Below, piece after piece: positions 1 through 15,300 of a DNA stretch of 64,000 nucleotides. The notes beneath the pieces were generated by a model. The model was not told the origin of the DNA. It saw only the letters and a list, made by a program, of their open reading frames with translations, and did no database searches. Source of the DNA: Syngnathus acus (taxonomy: Eukaryota > Chordata > Actinopteri > Syngnathiformes > Syngnathidae); the NCBI RefSeq assembly GCF_901709675.1, contig NC_051089.1, forward strand, positions 4,192,476-4,256,475, written 5' to 3'. Within the stretch, counting starts at the first letter, position 1; the number at the start of each line of letters is the position of its first letter. Made by a program: the position numbers and the translations under genes.

Positions 1-154
1 CAAGTCGCCGCTAATATGGAAAAGCACACTGGTGTTCTTTTCTATCTTAACTTTTTATTTTTACCCTACATTCCACTTTATCAACTTAACTCTTCTACAG
101 GAAACTCGCATTTATGTATGGTGGGAGATACATTTGTCCACATGGTGTAGATCG

Positions 155-240
155 CCGGTGTCAAAGTCGAGGCCCGGGGTCCAGATCCGGCCCGACGGAT
201 CATTTTATGTGGCCCGTGAAAGCAAATCGGATCGGTCAAC
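155..240. repeat. Dispersed repeat fragment, GGCCCGGGG-type
   Basis: This fragment holds GTGTCAAAGTC, then GGCCCGGGG, then ATCCGGCCCG and TTTTATGTGGCCCG. I recognise this order from interspersed elements common in teleost genomes, although I cannot name the family. It lies just downstream (in gene direction) of the last TAF4 exon found here, inside the next TAF4 intron. A weaker relative is at 58405-58460. Confidence 0.5.
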
Positions 241-378
241 TTCAACGACCCCTGCTAAAATCTGTACCAAAATATTTCAACAAACGTCTATCCTTGACAT
301 CTGATCTCAAATCTAAAAATTTTGCGTAAGATGTGATAACATGAAAATTGGTGTAGATGTACAAGGATGATGTCATAC

Positions 379-3300
379 CTTGCAGGAGTCCAGTCTGTGC
401 TGAGCGATGGCCGAAACCTTTTCGACGACCGTGCGGAGTCGCGACTGCGCGGCGTGCGAGATGAACGTCACGACCTCCATGGGCACGTCCATGACGCCAA
501 ACTTCTTGGCTGTGAAATGAAACCGGCGCAAAGTAATTCATCTGGAACGAAATTAAACAGCCGCTTTTCCCGGATGCCGCCACGTCTCAATCCGCTCAAT
601 GGGTTTGACACAATTAAAAGTTGGTGACCTTTCTTCACACTTTGCTAGTTTGGAGGCAATTGTTTGGAAATACCTTTTCACGCAGAGATCCAACAACATT
701 GTTTAGATACTGCCCTTTTACACGAATCTCAGATTTTTCTTTTACGGTGGGACACAGAATATACGTATAAACACAATTCAAACGTGCAGTTAACTTCTAG
801 AATAAAATTTGATTTCACAAAATCCCGACGCGAGGGCTTCAGAAGCTCCTTCAAAGCACCGTAAACCACACTGACCATCTCTTTGAGACGACGGATAATT
901 TCGCTTCCTCGGAGCCAAAAACTCATCGCGAGTCATAACAAAAAGACTTGCTATCCGTTTCCAACTTCTTTTTAAATGACTCCATTAGCATAATTCTCCT
1001 CTCTGGCAGCCTTTTAAGTAAACCACAGCAATTATTTAAATCAGCCCGACAATACATATAGCACCGGCTCGCTCCAGCTTTGAAATGGTTCTTTCCTCAT
1101 TACCGTGGCGACACACACACACGCGTGCACACACACTTAAATGTAGCAATGTCACCAGGTCAGGGGAAAAACACTAATGGGCTTCCCTTGCTTTCTGAAA
1201 ACATCTTTTCTAGGGACGAATTAATATTTCAAGGAACCTGTACAATAAATAATAGTCAATAACATAAACTGTGCATGACAATACTCCAGCTAACATCCTG
1301 GTAGTCAACTGCTCTTTTTCTGGCTAAAGCTGAGGCCAAAAAAGGTTAAAGGCAATTCTAAGTAAAACCAAGACGCTGCGTGTATACGCCACAATCTCAG
1401 ATTGAACGGAGTTGGCAGGCCCGGGGTGCCTCCCTCGAACTGCTGTCAGCTGGGAGCGTGGCTCGGCCAATCAACTGACACAACAAAGCTGCGCGGGTGC
1501 CACTAGCCCAGCAGGGGGCGGCCTCGCCTCCTGCCCCACCGTATCACGCTGTGCCGCCCCCGGAGGGAAAGTGTATATTTTTAAAAAGAAAACCCTGCGC
1601 CCCAAAGGTGACGGGATAAGAATCGTGCCGGGAGTCCACTTAGCCCGCGGACCCATGGATACTTTAACGGAGATGAAACAAGATGAGGTCGCAAGGCTCC
1701 CCGCCGCGTAAAATGACGTGTTGTTGTTTAATTTTGTCCAGTCATGATGTTGATGTTTTGAGTTATCCCATTTTTTTTCCCCCCACACTGCGGGCTTCAA
1801 GAACTAACATTCTTTTGTTGATGTTTTCTTCTTGCTCCTGTTTACAGGAAGTGTAAAAAGGGCCGTTTAACACCGCACTTGATTTTCGTGGTGTTTGCTG
1901 CGGGACAGCACACAAAGATGGACGCCATGATTTTTGTCCTTGTGTCCTCTGACCACAAAAAAAATGAATGCATCAATGGCGCACTGCGCATTGCTAAGTT
2001 CAGTGTGAAAAATTCCATTTAGGGTGGGACGGCACCTATAAGTGCGGTTTGACATATAAACGCCTCATTTACGGCTCGGATACGACCACTGAAGGTGACA
2101 TGGAGAACTTTTAGTGACATGACCATGTAATGAAGACAATATTGGCTTCTATCAATTTCACCATGAGGGACTTAAAAAAAAAAAAATACCCCTGCCGAGT
2201 GTGATTCTTCTCAACTGGACCGCTTTGGTCCACAGGACAAATCTGATGGGCCGCCTTTAAAAAGACAAAGCCATCAAGTATTCATGCGTGTACGCCCGCG
2301 GTCCAGTGAATTCAGACAGACAGCCACTGAAGAATTCATTAAAAGGAGGTGAAGGAATTGTTAAGTGGATGGCATTTTTAACCCAGGGCAAAGAAGAACA
2401 GAAGGCTACGGCCTCAAACAACTGCGGGCAAAGACGGCGAGAATATCAAAAATCGTACTGAGTGACGCCACTTTAAATACAGATACAACATGTTCCCTAT
2501 AAACCGCTCGAGCCATTTCATCATTCTCCGCTTTTTTCCGGCAACAAAAGTTGGAAAATGCCGTTCGACGCTGAAGTTGCGGCGCGCTTGCCTGTTTCCA
2601 GAATGCGTCGGTGGAGCAGCCCCGGGTGGAGGAAGGCTTCATCCTTGCACGAGCGAATCTGCGTGCCGACCAGCTCCGAGTTGGTGGCGAGTATGCGGGC
2701 GCTCTCCTCGTTCAAATTGACGCCCGCCATGGAGGCCACGTCGTTGATGTCGTCATCGTCCCTGGGAAAAAAAAACGTGGTGATGATCGACCACGCCCAA
2801 CTGACACGTTCACTTCTCTCTGTTGCAATCTGTGAGAACATCCTGTTTGAAGTCTCACAATGCCAAACGACTTTTGATTTGCGATTAGGTGCCGTCTTGG
2901 TCTCAAGATGTCAAAATGTGAAAATCAATTGCTTGCCTCATGAAATAAATTGAGAATTTTGCCGTTCGGCCTCTTTGGTTGAAAACAAAAAGTACTAAAC
3001 GCTAAATAGTTGGACACAAGTGTTAAAAGGTTTAGAGAAGGTCAAATGAAGTTCACCTTTAAGGTGAATTTTAGGTTCATCCTGCAATTTCACTTGCCAA
3101 GAAATGCAAAAAAAAAAAATTCTGAACTTTTGATGAGCAGTGTTTTTGGAAACCAGTTTGATGAAGATTTTAGGAAACAATGAGAATTTAGTTTTCAACG
3201 AAAAAAAAGAAAAAAAAAGAACCACATAACCCCGACACCACGACGACTCGGCACACCTCGACGGTCCGCCATTTTACAAAGCGATATGAAAGTTGACACA

Positions 3301-6300
3301 GCGACGGGAGGTTGACAAAGACCATTAGAGCGCACCTCCACCTTCTCGTGCTTCTCTTCCGAGCGCTCTAATTACGAGAGAGAGCGTGCAAAACAACGAC
3401 GGCGAATGTGGATGCACGGGGAGGAGCGGACCCGCTGATTCTGATGCCGCCTCTGGCGGTGCACCTACCCATCGCCACGTCCTGGCGGATAACGTGACCT
3501 GTCCTAAAACCAAGCGCGCCCTCGGGGGCTGCAATCAAAGATAAAACACAAACGTCGGCGAAACCTTTAAGCAATAAGGGAGTCAAAGTTTTTTGCTTTC
3601 ATTTCAATTTAGAAAAGCTACTAAAAATGTTTAAGACAAAAATATAATTCAAAAAGTGTTTGAGATCATTTACAGGATTTCTCATTGGTGTTTTAGCTTG
3701 GTCTTAAATTAAGTGTCAGTCCGCTCTTAGTCTTAGAGCTCTTTTTGGGGAGGGGGGGGGTTCTCCCGCGACCCCAGTGGGGACAAGCGATACAGATAAT
3801 GGATGGATATTTTTGTTTTGTTTTTCTGCCTACCACAATGACACAGGCCGGCTGCTTTCAAAATAAAACGCGACTCAATTACATTCAGAACATAAAGTCC
3901 TTCCAAGTCAGGAGGGGGAGGTGGGGGGGCACATTCAAATATGCTCACGCTGCAGGCCACCATAAAGGTAAAAAGCAGTTGAGGCATTAAAGAAGGAGCA
4001 ATCAACCCCCGTTCCTTGTTAAAAGGGGGTGCACCGCTGCCCTATCATCATCACCTATGGCTTGCCCTGGCTTTGAAACACAAGCTTGATATAGAAACGC
4101 CGCTTATGCATGCATGTGGCTGCCGGCTGTACGCCCCCCCACCACCACCACCACCACCTCCATCCCCACCCCCGAGCCAAGGCAATCCAATAACTCGAGA
4201 GGCTCCAGAGGACCGCTAATTACATCTCGGCTTTATTAGCGCCCAGCTGTAGTCGAGGAATATTTTGCATTTCATATCTCGTTGCCTCCTTTTAATGTCA
4301 GACCTGTCTCGGGCGTTTGATTTGGAGCCTTGGCAATTGCCAAACACTCTGAGAAATTAAAGCAACACCTCAAAGAGAGTTCATTATACCACACAGGACC
4401 AACTCAGGTACCGGTATATAGAAAAAAAGAAAAGGAAAAAAAAAATGAAGAAAAACATACATAATCTACAGAGTTAGACTGGATTAGCGGGTCACAATGG
4501 GACAATTTTATTCTATTATATCAAAATGATGGAAGAATTGAATTTATTCATATAAAGTCAAATTTAATGTTGGGATTTTATGATGACAAATTTTCATTTA
4601 CAAATAGTTGTGAAATGATTTTCACACAAACACAAAAGTATTTAGGAATAAAATGTCATTTGTTTGATTAAGACAATCCTATCTGTATTATGTCGCCTTT
4701 GTCGGGTTTGCGTGTTTGCGACAAACCTGCCCCCGTGGCGCCGGTCTGTGTCGAGACACGTTGCTGGCCTCGAGCGAAACGAAAGGACAGCAAACACCAA
4801 AAAAAAGTGTACAAGACAACACGAGCAAACGCAACACTCGGAAATGCTTCAAAATTGCCCGCGGCCCAGCAAAACTAGACGAGAAAAATACATAAATAAA
4901 TAAAAATAACCCCTTGAGATGCGTGATCTCTTTTCCGAGGGGGTCCCAGATATGTAATACTGGTGTTGCCTTACATCATATGTGCAGATAAACAAAGAAC
5001 AGAAAATGGTGAATTAAATCATTAAAATGCTTCATCATTTTTTCCCATTTTTATTTCTAGATCAATACAGTTATAGGAATATACCAAAATAAAATGACAT
5101 TATTTCTCAAGTTTCTCTAAAGTGCTTTAAGGGGGGTTAGTTTTTTTTGTTTTTTTTAAAGCCACTTGCTGTCAAATGACATCACAGGCTCAGCTAAATG
5201 ACCAATCACAGCTCACCTGAGAGACAACTAAAATATGCTGGACAGCGGCCCTCGAGTACCGAAGCTGGACATTTGGTTTATTTGTTTAGAGTTGCCAAAT
5301 CCAGTAACCAATTGGGGCAGGGCTTCTAAAATTGCAAAAAGTGTGGCATCAATTTGAATGGAGGCATTTTTTTTTGTTCAGGTGTGGCATTTTTAAGTCA
5401 TTTTAAGGCGGATTTGTATTTGTGTAATTTTCAAGGCTAATTAAGAGGGAGGAGATATATGAAGGCAACCTACAAATGGAAGTATGCAATGTGTGTTTGT
5501 GTGTTGGCCCATGGTGATCACGACGGGGGGGGTGTATGGTTGGGGGCAACATGGTTGTCATGTAACAAGCGCCGCCTGACAGCTTAATTACCCACGCAAG
5601 CTAAAGATTTATCGGTTTATCAATCAGAGCTCCGGGGCACTGCCTTTGCCCTGGGGACACAGGAGGCGGGGGCATTAGCGCAAACCCATTGGCCCATGTG
5701 ACCCAGACATGCCTCAGCCCGGTCCTGGTCATGCCGGGGCACAGTCCCGAAGCTCCTACGCAAATGCAACAACACATTCTTTGCCTCTCATGATGTTTAC
5801 ACGCAACAGCGACACACAAAGCCAGCATGTGGACAGTCATGAGCCTTTTATCCAGCGAGACTATGGCCCGGCTTATAAGTTTTTTTTCCTTTTTTTTATA
5901 CTGCTACCAAAAATTCCACCCATCTGGATGCAATTATGTTATTCTGACATTATGTGTGACTGCGCGCATAACCAGGTGGCACAAACACTCCCACGCAGTT
6001 TTTGCTCTGAGTGTTGCCTCGAGTCTCGCTTCATAAGGCAATTTAGGGAAATGCTGCACCCATGTGGAGACTATGCGGAATAACAGAGGTAGGATAGTTG
6101 AGGAAGTGGTACCTGAAAGAACCTCCTCCGGGGTCATTGAGCTTGTTTTTTTGATTGCCGGAGATCTGGACAGCCAAGCCCACCGGACTCCTCCCTGCTT
6201 GGAAGGTGCCCACCTTCCCCATTGTGCCTATTCAGAGAAGATGAGAAAACACTCAACATTTATATATATATTTTTTTATCTAGTTCTTGAAATTACAACC

Positions 6301-9300
6301 ACATATGCTTAAAAATAATAAAGTGTCGCTCTTTGTTTAATGACAATAAATACAGTATATTTTTTCTATTCTTCAAGCGTACTTTATATTTGTCAGGTTT
6401 AAAATTAGTCGCACTCTTCCAAGTTGGTGCAGTGTTGTATTTTATGACCACACAATACTTGAACGGGTTCTCTTCGCACTTTCAAAACCGCGTGCCACCT
6501 CCGAGACACTTTTTTTTTTCTTTTTCTCTCTTCCCTCCTCCTCCTCCCCAGCGATGCACAAGGACTGCCAGAGTGAATTCAAACTTGATCTTAACAGGCA
6601 TGTTCTTCGCCGTAGGGCAGAGAAAAAGTATTTTTAGAACGAACCCCGCATTCCAATTTGCGGGCATAAAACGACCTACAGATCCTTTCACTGCGGGCCA
6701 TCTTGTATGAGGTAGATCAAATTTGTATGCGCCCCCTGATTACATAGACGCACACACAAAATAGGTAAACGTGCGCTTGTTACGTACACGGCACCTGAGA
6801 GGACTCCGCTATGGGGCGATGTTAGTGGGCTTCCATGAATCAGTGTGAGTAAGCAAAGGCAGAGGAGGGAGAGAGAAGAAAAAAAAAAAAAAAAAAAAAA
6901 AAAAGGAAAGCACCTGTTCTCTCGCTTGCTCTTTCGCCCGTTACACATTCGGCAAGCCCACCGAGAGGACGCTTCACTAATGGCTAAATGGCCCGTTTAG
7001 CCTCCCTCGCCACCGTGGCGTCGGGTCAACTTTGAGTCACAACACGGCGGCTGAGCAAGAATGCAAAATCGGGGCTTCCGGGGCGTTGAAAACACGGAGG
7101 TGACAAGTTTGATAAGTGAAGCGGATGTTTCACCTTGAGCTCTCATGGACTGCGTGATCATCACGGGCATCCGGACTTGACCGCCCATGGCGCCTGTGGT
7201 CTTCAGACCCTGGGAGGAGACAAGTGTTAAGTTCAGTTTGCTTGAGATGATGAAGAAAAAAAAAACAGAGGTACAGTTACAAAGTGGGGTCGTAAAATAC
7301 AGTGGAACCTCTGACGTTGCAAAAATCCTAATTGGAGCAAAATTGTCGAGAGTACTCCCAAAAAAAATACTTTGCTCTTTTTTTATTCTGGGTATAACTT
7401 TATTTCTATTTATTCAAAGTCAGCTTTTACAACCTAACTGGAAATTGTATGTAAATTAAAACATGCCATAGTTGCACTCACGTAAGAAAACAACAATCAA
7501 ATGAAAATCAGTACGATTTTAAGTGTGGCCTCTTTTCATTTCATTTCATTTAGTTCATTGTGCGGCATTCGTAACTCGCTAATTAAGTGTCAGACTCACA
7601 AAATGAGACTGAATGACTAAGTAATGATGTAATTAGCTAAATGTTGTCATTTAACTCATTACTTAGTTATCACAAATATTACAATTTGAGGGGGTAATTT
7701 TTGGCTTTTTATATACATTTCATTGTTTTTATTTATTTGTTTGTTTGGCTGGTGGGATGGTTGACTTGGTTAAGTTAGTTGTTGGCTAGTTGGTCGTTTG
7801 TTACATCTTGGAAAGTCTGGATTTAGGGCGGGTGTGCAGATTGAAGATTTGTGCACTGGTGTGCATCTCTACATAAAATAATGGCAAGATAACAAGAGAT
7901 CAAGATGGTGGTAAAAAAATATATATATATATATTGAAGGAGGAGGAGGAGGAAGGCAGGCGGGCATTTTTGCAATGGCGGGTTGTTAGGAGACACTTCC
8001 TTCCCGTGTAGTGCCACGGGTCAGGCCTGGGGCTCAGCCATCCATTCCTTAGCACTTTGCTTCTCACTGCAAATTTTTTTCCGCCTTGTTTTCCATTCTC
8101 TGACATGTGCTATATTACTGTTTAAGGGGGCGGGGGGGTGAAAAAAATAAAAATAATAAATAAATAAATAAAACAAGACGACAAAGCAAAGGCCATTTTT
8201 CCCAGAGATGCACCGTGGGCAAGGAATTCATTCAGCACAGAAAGCAAAGCACCTCGGGTCAGCCGGCGACACACTTACAAGGTACAAAGTTTAGCAGTAA
8301 AGTTCTCACGCGTTTTAAATCATATATACCCGAATTCTTCTGTACTTCGTGCACCTACAGCATGTTCGATATTTGATTTCATTTACTTTCACGCTTCCAA
8401 ATAATTGAGAAAAACATGACCTGTGCAATTATTGGAAGATTTACTTATTAACAAGAAAAACAGATGTTTAAAAAAAAAAAAAGGCCTTGGCAGGGATTCG
8501 AGGGAGGCAAAACACTGCCTGGTTTTCCCATTCGACTTTTTTTTTTTTGCCTTCAACTAATGAGATGGGAGAAGCAGATAGGAGTGTGTCAACCCATTTC
8601 TATCATATTTAAACATTTGATTCAAACGAAAATGAAGTTAGGTTAAATTGTGCCTGAGAAATGTATCCCCACATTACTGCGTGAAGAGAAAGAATTTTTT
8701 TTGGCCTAATTCAACCAACCACTGAAGTGCCGCAGGCGGTCATTTGCTGTTTTGTGTGATAGCTTATGTTGTGTATTGGTGTTATCGGGTGGATGTGAGT
8801 GTGTGTGTGAGCGAGAGAGTGAGAGCGAGAGAGACCAGAGGCATGTTCTGGACATGGACTGCGGCCCGCCACATTGCTTTAAAATTGACCCGGGGCTGAC
8901 CTAGTTACCTTCCTTCACCTACCGCCGCTTAATGGAGGGAGGGAGAAAGATGAGCGAGTGATTGCGGAGAAGATACAGCCCAAGTGTGTGTGTGTGCGTT
9001 GCGATGGTAAAATGGGAGACCGACACAAGAGAAGCCCCTGGCTTTGCCCGGACCAGACCAGTCTGACCTCACTTGGCACCCCAACAATTGTATTGAATGA
9101 GGTGTACGTTCAATATTCATACCGTGGCAGCTGCATGGCCCATGGTCCCATGGGGTAGCGCGCCAGTCCCCGAAGTGGGCCCGACGCTGTTGGGGGGCCG
9201 TACGTGGACGGCCGGCCCGCTTGCGATGGGCGTCGTTGCTGGTTTGATGCCCTGCTGCGGCGGCTGGATCAGCGACTGCTGACTGTTGAGCAAAGACAGC

Positions 9301-12300
9301 CGCAAGGCTGGGAGGCTCTTCTGTAGACGGGTGGGACAAGGACAAACTAGATTTCAGTCCACAAAACAAAGCGACACAACAAATCTATCAATCTTAGTGT
9401 TGTGTTTTGATACGCTGTTATGTTACGCTCTGTTTGTTATTAGTTGTGTTATCTTTTTTGCGCACGCACACACACAAGTATTTTCCGGCCAAATTTTGGA
9501 TGCCAGCAACTTAACATTGCATGACAACATGTGTTTGTAGTTGGATCGGGCGCTCGGCTGCCTTGATGTGACGCTCATCATGCTTGGCTGGAGAAACCTG
9601 CCGGCGACTGGCAGGCACGGCTGCCGGGCCGACTGTCACACACAGTCAGAAATCAGGCCAGGGGGCGGCTGTGTGCCTATGTTCCTGAGTGTGTGTGTGT
9701 CAGGCTTAGCCATTTGTAGCCTTAGCGTAAAGGGAATGCTACTTCAGGGGGTTTCAAATGAAGAAAAAGAGGAACCAGGTAGTCTTTGAAGGTAGGTGCC
9801 GACTGAGTTTGAATGTAATTGGGAAGTCTGAATAAATCCACGTCCCCATTTTGTAAGAGGGTTTGCACACTTCATTATATGAAAGACTGTTTGATATCTA
9901 TATATATTTTTTATTTTAAAAAATGCTGTCCACCATCATGTGGTGAAGAGTTAGTCCGAAATGCCGGTCCCACCTTAAGAAAGGGTACCAGGTAAGGCTG
10001 TGGCGACGACTTGAGCTCCGTCTGCAGCCGGCTGGTGAACTCCTCCGGTTCAATCTTGGCATCCTGATTTTTTTTAACACCGCAACAAAACAATGAATCA
10101 CATGTCAATGAGACACACAAAATGATGTCAACATGGAAGATCTTAATCACAGCACTCATATTGTCCTCTTCAAGTTATCAGGTATTGATAATAAAAAAAA
10201 ATGCGGGAATTAGAAGTTTTATGGCGCCATCTACAGCTTAGAAGTGCTCAGTGCGTAAAGCCCAATGACAGAGAGCCTTGTCATAAAAAGTTTTCAGGTT
10301 TCAATAACTTCTCACCAGCAGGTCTTGCACCAGAGATTTGACGTTCTTGGAGGTTTCCGGTGACGGGGAATTGTGCGACGCCAGCTTGATGAGCGTGGCG
10401 AGGAAGTTTTTACACTTCTTCACGTTCTCCTGCATCTCCTGTCATACACGAGACAATCCCATTTGAATTTTTGAATTGTACAAATATGAAATCATGCAAT
10501 GCTGTTGACTTTTTTTGTTGTTGTTGCTATTTTGTAATGTTATGCTACGTACGTTATACTATTCTGCACGTTCTAATGAGGTTACGTAACACAATGTTAT
10601 AACAATGCCATGTCGACGTATGTTAGCGTTTGCGGTTACGTTGCAATGCTTGCGCGACATCCGTGCTGTGATGATTCGGCTCCATGTTTTTCTGCCGCAC
10701 ATCTGTTTGTCGTCCGCATGAGGCTGGGTGTGTGTCTGTGTGTGTGTCTGCTTCAACATATCCTTGGGTTGGTGTTCCTCGTGTGAATGTACAAACGCAA
10801 ACGCGCGTGGGCACGTGTGAGACCCTTTGTGTGCGGCCAGCTGCGAGAGGGGGTTGGGGGGGCTTGTGACACAGCCAGCCTGCTGGCAGCTGTGACAGCA
10901 CTCACACCGGAGAGATAGAAAAAGAAAAAGGCGAAAGAGAGAGCACTGCAGAAGTGGGCTTAAAGGAAACAAGAAAAAGGTGATGAAAGGAGGAATACAT
11001 GACACTTAATATAAGAGAAAATGTTTCCCAACGGAAAATTAAACTCAAAACAGATCAAGAAAAATCCTATCCTGCCTTCATTTACAATATTAAATGTCAT
11101 TTTTATGGGACGATTCTGCAGTGAGAGAACCTGGGACACGACAGGAGCTCCAGGGGCCACGGCGATGCCCGTCGTCTGCGGGGGTTGCGAGGCGGTCTGG
11201 GCCGGCTGCGCCTGGGGTGCGGAAACCGCGGGGGTCTGCTGCGGAGCCGTCACCGCCACGGCCGGCGCCACGGGGCCCTTCTGCAAAGAGACGAGAGAGA
11301 GGAGATAAATAGGACGTGACGCCTGGCTGCCGGCAAGGCCACGGAGAAGAGGAGGCGGACGCCGCGGCGTTCCTGTCACATCTGGCGCGGCGACTTCTTG
11401 GACATCACTTAACACGGTGGTTCTCAAAACTGGGATCCACGAGCCGCAGCTTGGAGGTCCAAAAATCATTTGCATGCATTTATTGCGCTGTATCCTTTTT
11501 TTTTTCTATTATTGCCTTCGCAAATTCAGATTTTTGTGAACCTATCCGACAATTTCAAAGTAGAAACATAAAGACAGTTCTCTCACTGGACGTAGTGCGG
11601 GACAGGAGGTAACGAAGGAAGGAGTAGAGGAAGAGGAAGAAGAAGAAGAGGAGGTGGTCTGGAGGGCAGGGCTGGAAGGAGCAGGAGAGGGAGACGCTGC
11701 CACCTTGGCTGGGGTCAGAGCACATTGTCTGGTGGTCTGAGAGGTTGCTGGAGACTGTCAGAAGCAGAAGGAGAGACAAGGGAAGAAAGAGGAGAAACAT
11801 CAAGATGTCCGTCGCGGACAGTAAGCAATTGTACTCAACCCCATTTGCAAACTCACTTGCAGTACTCGAGAGACTACAGCCACTTGTTGCTAAGCAACCA
11901 ATTGGCGTACTTTTCCACGTTAAGCCTATACTTAACACGACAGTTTGTGGCATCTATCAGAGGCGTACTTGGATCTACTTCATGTGCACACAAATAGGCA
12001 CGGTGAAGAAGTAGCATGGTGAGGGAGGAGGGAGTTTTTTTTTTTCCCCCCATCCGCTAAAAGTTTAACAGGATTCAAAAGCGCCCGGAGAAAGTTTGCA
12101 CGAGTGGGGTTGATGATGATGGTGGTGGTGGTGGTGGTGGGGGGGCCACAGGGTGCATCCCACCGCCAGCGGCGCCACCCTGTCGCCGCGTCTCGCTGCT
12201 TCTACCTCAGTGTTGAGCCTTTTAAAATAATCAAGCAGCAGGCTGATGAATGATTGAGGAGGTTATGGATGGAGGGAAGGAAGGAAGGAAGATTGCGACG

Positions 12301-15300
12301 CCTTCCTATTCTCCCCTCGGGCGTCGCGGGAAGACTGACAGGCCTGACAGCTCAGGGAATAAACACCATACACTTTTTATTCCCACCAACCTCGACCCTG
12401 CTCGTGCTTTTCCTGGCGAGGGGAGCACAAGGCGGCCCCGCTAATGTGTCACCACGCTTGCATTGTGCAAAGAGACCAAGGGGATGAATACAATAAGGAT
12501 TTATTATTTATGCCAATTTAATTACTAGGCACCTATAATATTATTTCGATTTTTTTTCCTCCTACATTTCTGTATAAAATCAATTTAATAACTGGAAATT
12601 TCAATTTACACTGTGACAGAGTTTACAAATAGTAATATAATGTAGCATACTATATTGTTCCTCTCATTGTTATCAAAATAACCTATTTAACAATATGTTT
12701 ATTCGGGCTTGGTATCATGTTGCCGAAGAAGTCACGCAACAACAAAATTTTAAGAAAAAAAAACAAAATTTTATTGACGTAGTCGCTGGAGTATGACTTT
12801 GGCATTATATAACAATTATACACTAAATTAAAAAATAATTGTTTGTCATTTGGTGGTCTAAATGCCATAAGGCGCATCATCATCATCATTATTATAAGAA
12901 ACATGTGGAGTACAGTAGTTCAGTTGTGAGTGCCAAACGAGGTAAAGACGGTAAAATGCTGCCCTCTAGTGTCGGTTGCATGTGCTCACAGCGATTAAAT
13001 GTATAATTGCAAATGTTTTAAATGTATTTATTTTTTGTCGTTGTCTGCATGACCTGAAAGTAGAATAATATTTAAATGAGCTTCAGACCAATCCTCCCTC
13101 TCTCACCTCATCTAATACCTCCATTTTGGATTAATTTGCCAAAGTACTTCATCCGTCGCGATCAATTTGTTTTTACATTAATGAATGGGTTACATACAAA
13201 TGGCCCTAACGAGAAATTTAGAAACTTGGCCTCAAAAATCACTGATTGCAAAATTATTTTAACATTAATCCTTACACTTGATGTTTGTCTTGCTTATTGC
13301 GAAACAAGTGGGGCTGAGTGAGGTGAATTTTGCTCTACTTAATATGCTGTGAGTTCATTTAAATACGCAACAGTATGTAAGCATTTATTTCCAATATTAA
13401 CTTGTCTCCACAGGTGATAAGTAAAGCTGCATCAATAATTCAGTGGTTAACCCCAGAAGGTCCACCGTGATATTAATCCTCTTTTTAATCACAGCCTATT
13501 TATTCCACACATAAAATAACAGTAATTTGCTATAATTATGTCACAATTAGAGGGCGGAAAAGTGCCGTGCCCAGAGTAATGAAAAGGCAGCCACGTTAAG
13601 AATGCTAAAGGAATGCTAAAATGTTACCTCTCGATTATGACTCATTATTTTGACTTGTTGTATTCCCTTTGAGAACATTTTAGAAAATGAAAAGTACACT
13701 TTACCTGCGGAGTGCTGACTCTGAAGGATGCCCCCGTAGTGGGAGTGGCAGGCCGCGGAGTGATGTTATTCTGGGCCTGGACCTGACCCTGAGCTTGCGC
13801 CTGAGCCTGCGCCTGTGCCTGAGCCAATGCCTGCTGAGGAACCAACACCAGCTGGCCCAGCTCGGTCCGTACCAGCACCATGCCTGAGGAAGCACGGGGA
13901 CATTAATTAGAGAAAATTGTTGGGGGGTGCAAAGACAAGCTGGAGGGGCAGTGGGGGGGCAGGAGCCAGTATGCACTCACAACCATACCAGATCTCATTT
14001 TTAAACTGAGGAAATCCAAACATCTTTTTATTTAATGAGTAGCTTTTTATTTATTTATAGGCTTTTTGGCTGATTCTAAGACCGAAAAGATATTTTCCCC
14101 AATTTTCATTATTTTTATTTACTCTGTTGTGAACCGTGGACCCTCCATTATTGCGCATCCCAGGTTGAACTGGCCTTTTATTTGGGGAAAATAAAATTTT
14201 GACAAGCATCCGTCAGAAACATTACTTGTGAAGTAACAGCACGTACATGCATGTACTCATATTCAAAACACCATTGCACATAGCTAATCGCTAACAAAAT
14301 ATGTTTGGCGCGATGTCATACTCGTACGTAAATATGACTGCATATGGAGAAAGAAAAGGCATGGCAAGTAAAGTAGACCCCTGAAAATCTTCAACCTTTC
14401 ATATTGCTTGCCTGTTTCAAGCTAAATGTTCAAGCACCTGGATGCTGTGAGCCTTACCAGTCGGGATGGTGAACCCAGGTGGCAGCTGGATGGTGGTCTG
14501 CTGCTGGGGCGGTCTGACAATGAGCTGTGGCGCAACGATCCTCTGAGGTGCGGCCAGACCGGGCCGGGTGGGTGTCTGCGTGGTTGGCGAGGCTGCGGCT
14601 GGGGCGACTGGGGCGATAGGGATGGCTGGGACGGCGGGGGCGACAGTGATGGCAGGGGTTGCGGGGGCGGCGCTGGTGGGTCGGACCGTGCTGATCGTGG
14701 TGGTCACTGATGTGGTCTGACCGCCGACGCTGCTTGTCGTCACTGAGACGGCTGCTATGGTGGTGGTGGTGGTGGCCGTAGTAGCGCTTGTGGTTAAAGG
14801 TTGAGTTACTGCGGTAGTGCTGGCGGTCGGTGTTGTTGTCACGGCAACGGAGGAAACAGTGTTTATAACAGAGCTCGTAGTGACACTTGTGGACTGACAT
14901 TCGTTGGGAGTCCCTGCAGGTTCTGTGGCGCTTTTAGTGTGGTTCTCCTGCGCAGGTGGCGAGGAGGTTAAGGAGGAGGCAGATGGGGGCGAAGTGACAG
15001 GGGGCGTCTGAGCACCTTGCTGAGACAACGCCGACACACTGGTACCGTTCTGGGCTATGCTGGCCACTATGTGACTGGGGAGTCTCTGCAAAGCGATGGT
15101 GGGGGTGCCTCGATCCAGGGCAATGGCCGACTGACTCGCAGATAGGCTGGCGTTGGCGAGTGTGAAAGTCGGCGTACTGCTAGCTGAGGTGCTCGCCGGC
15201 GGGAGGTCGGTGGGGCTGCCGCAGGCATCGTCGCCCCCCGCCGCGGGGCTGCTGCCGCTGCTGTTGCCTCGGTTGGTCACCGCGGCACCGTTCAAAGTCT

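Noticed and set aside
14454-14900. His/Arg/Asp-rich minus-strand frame within TAF4 exon 1
   Set aside because: It is an alternative frame of the same strand over low-complexity Thr/Ser/Ala coding sequence. The main frame joins exon 2 in phase as FTIPTGMVLVR.
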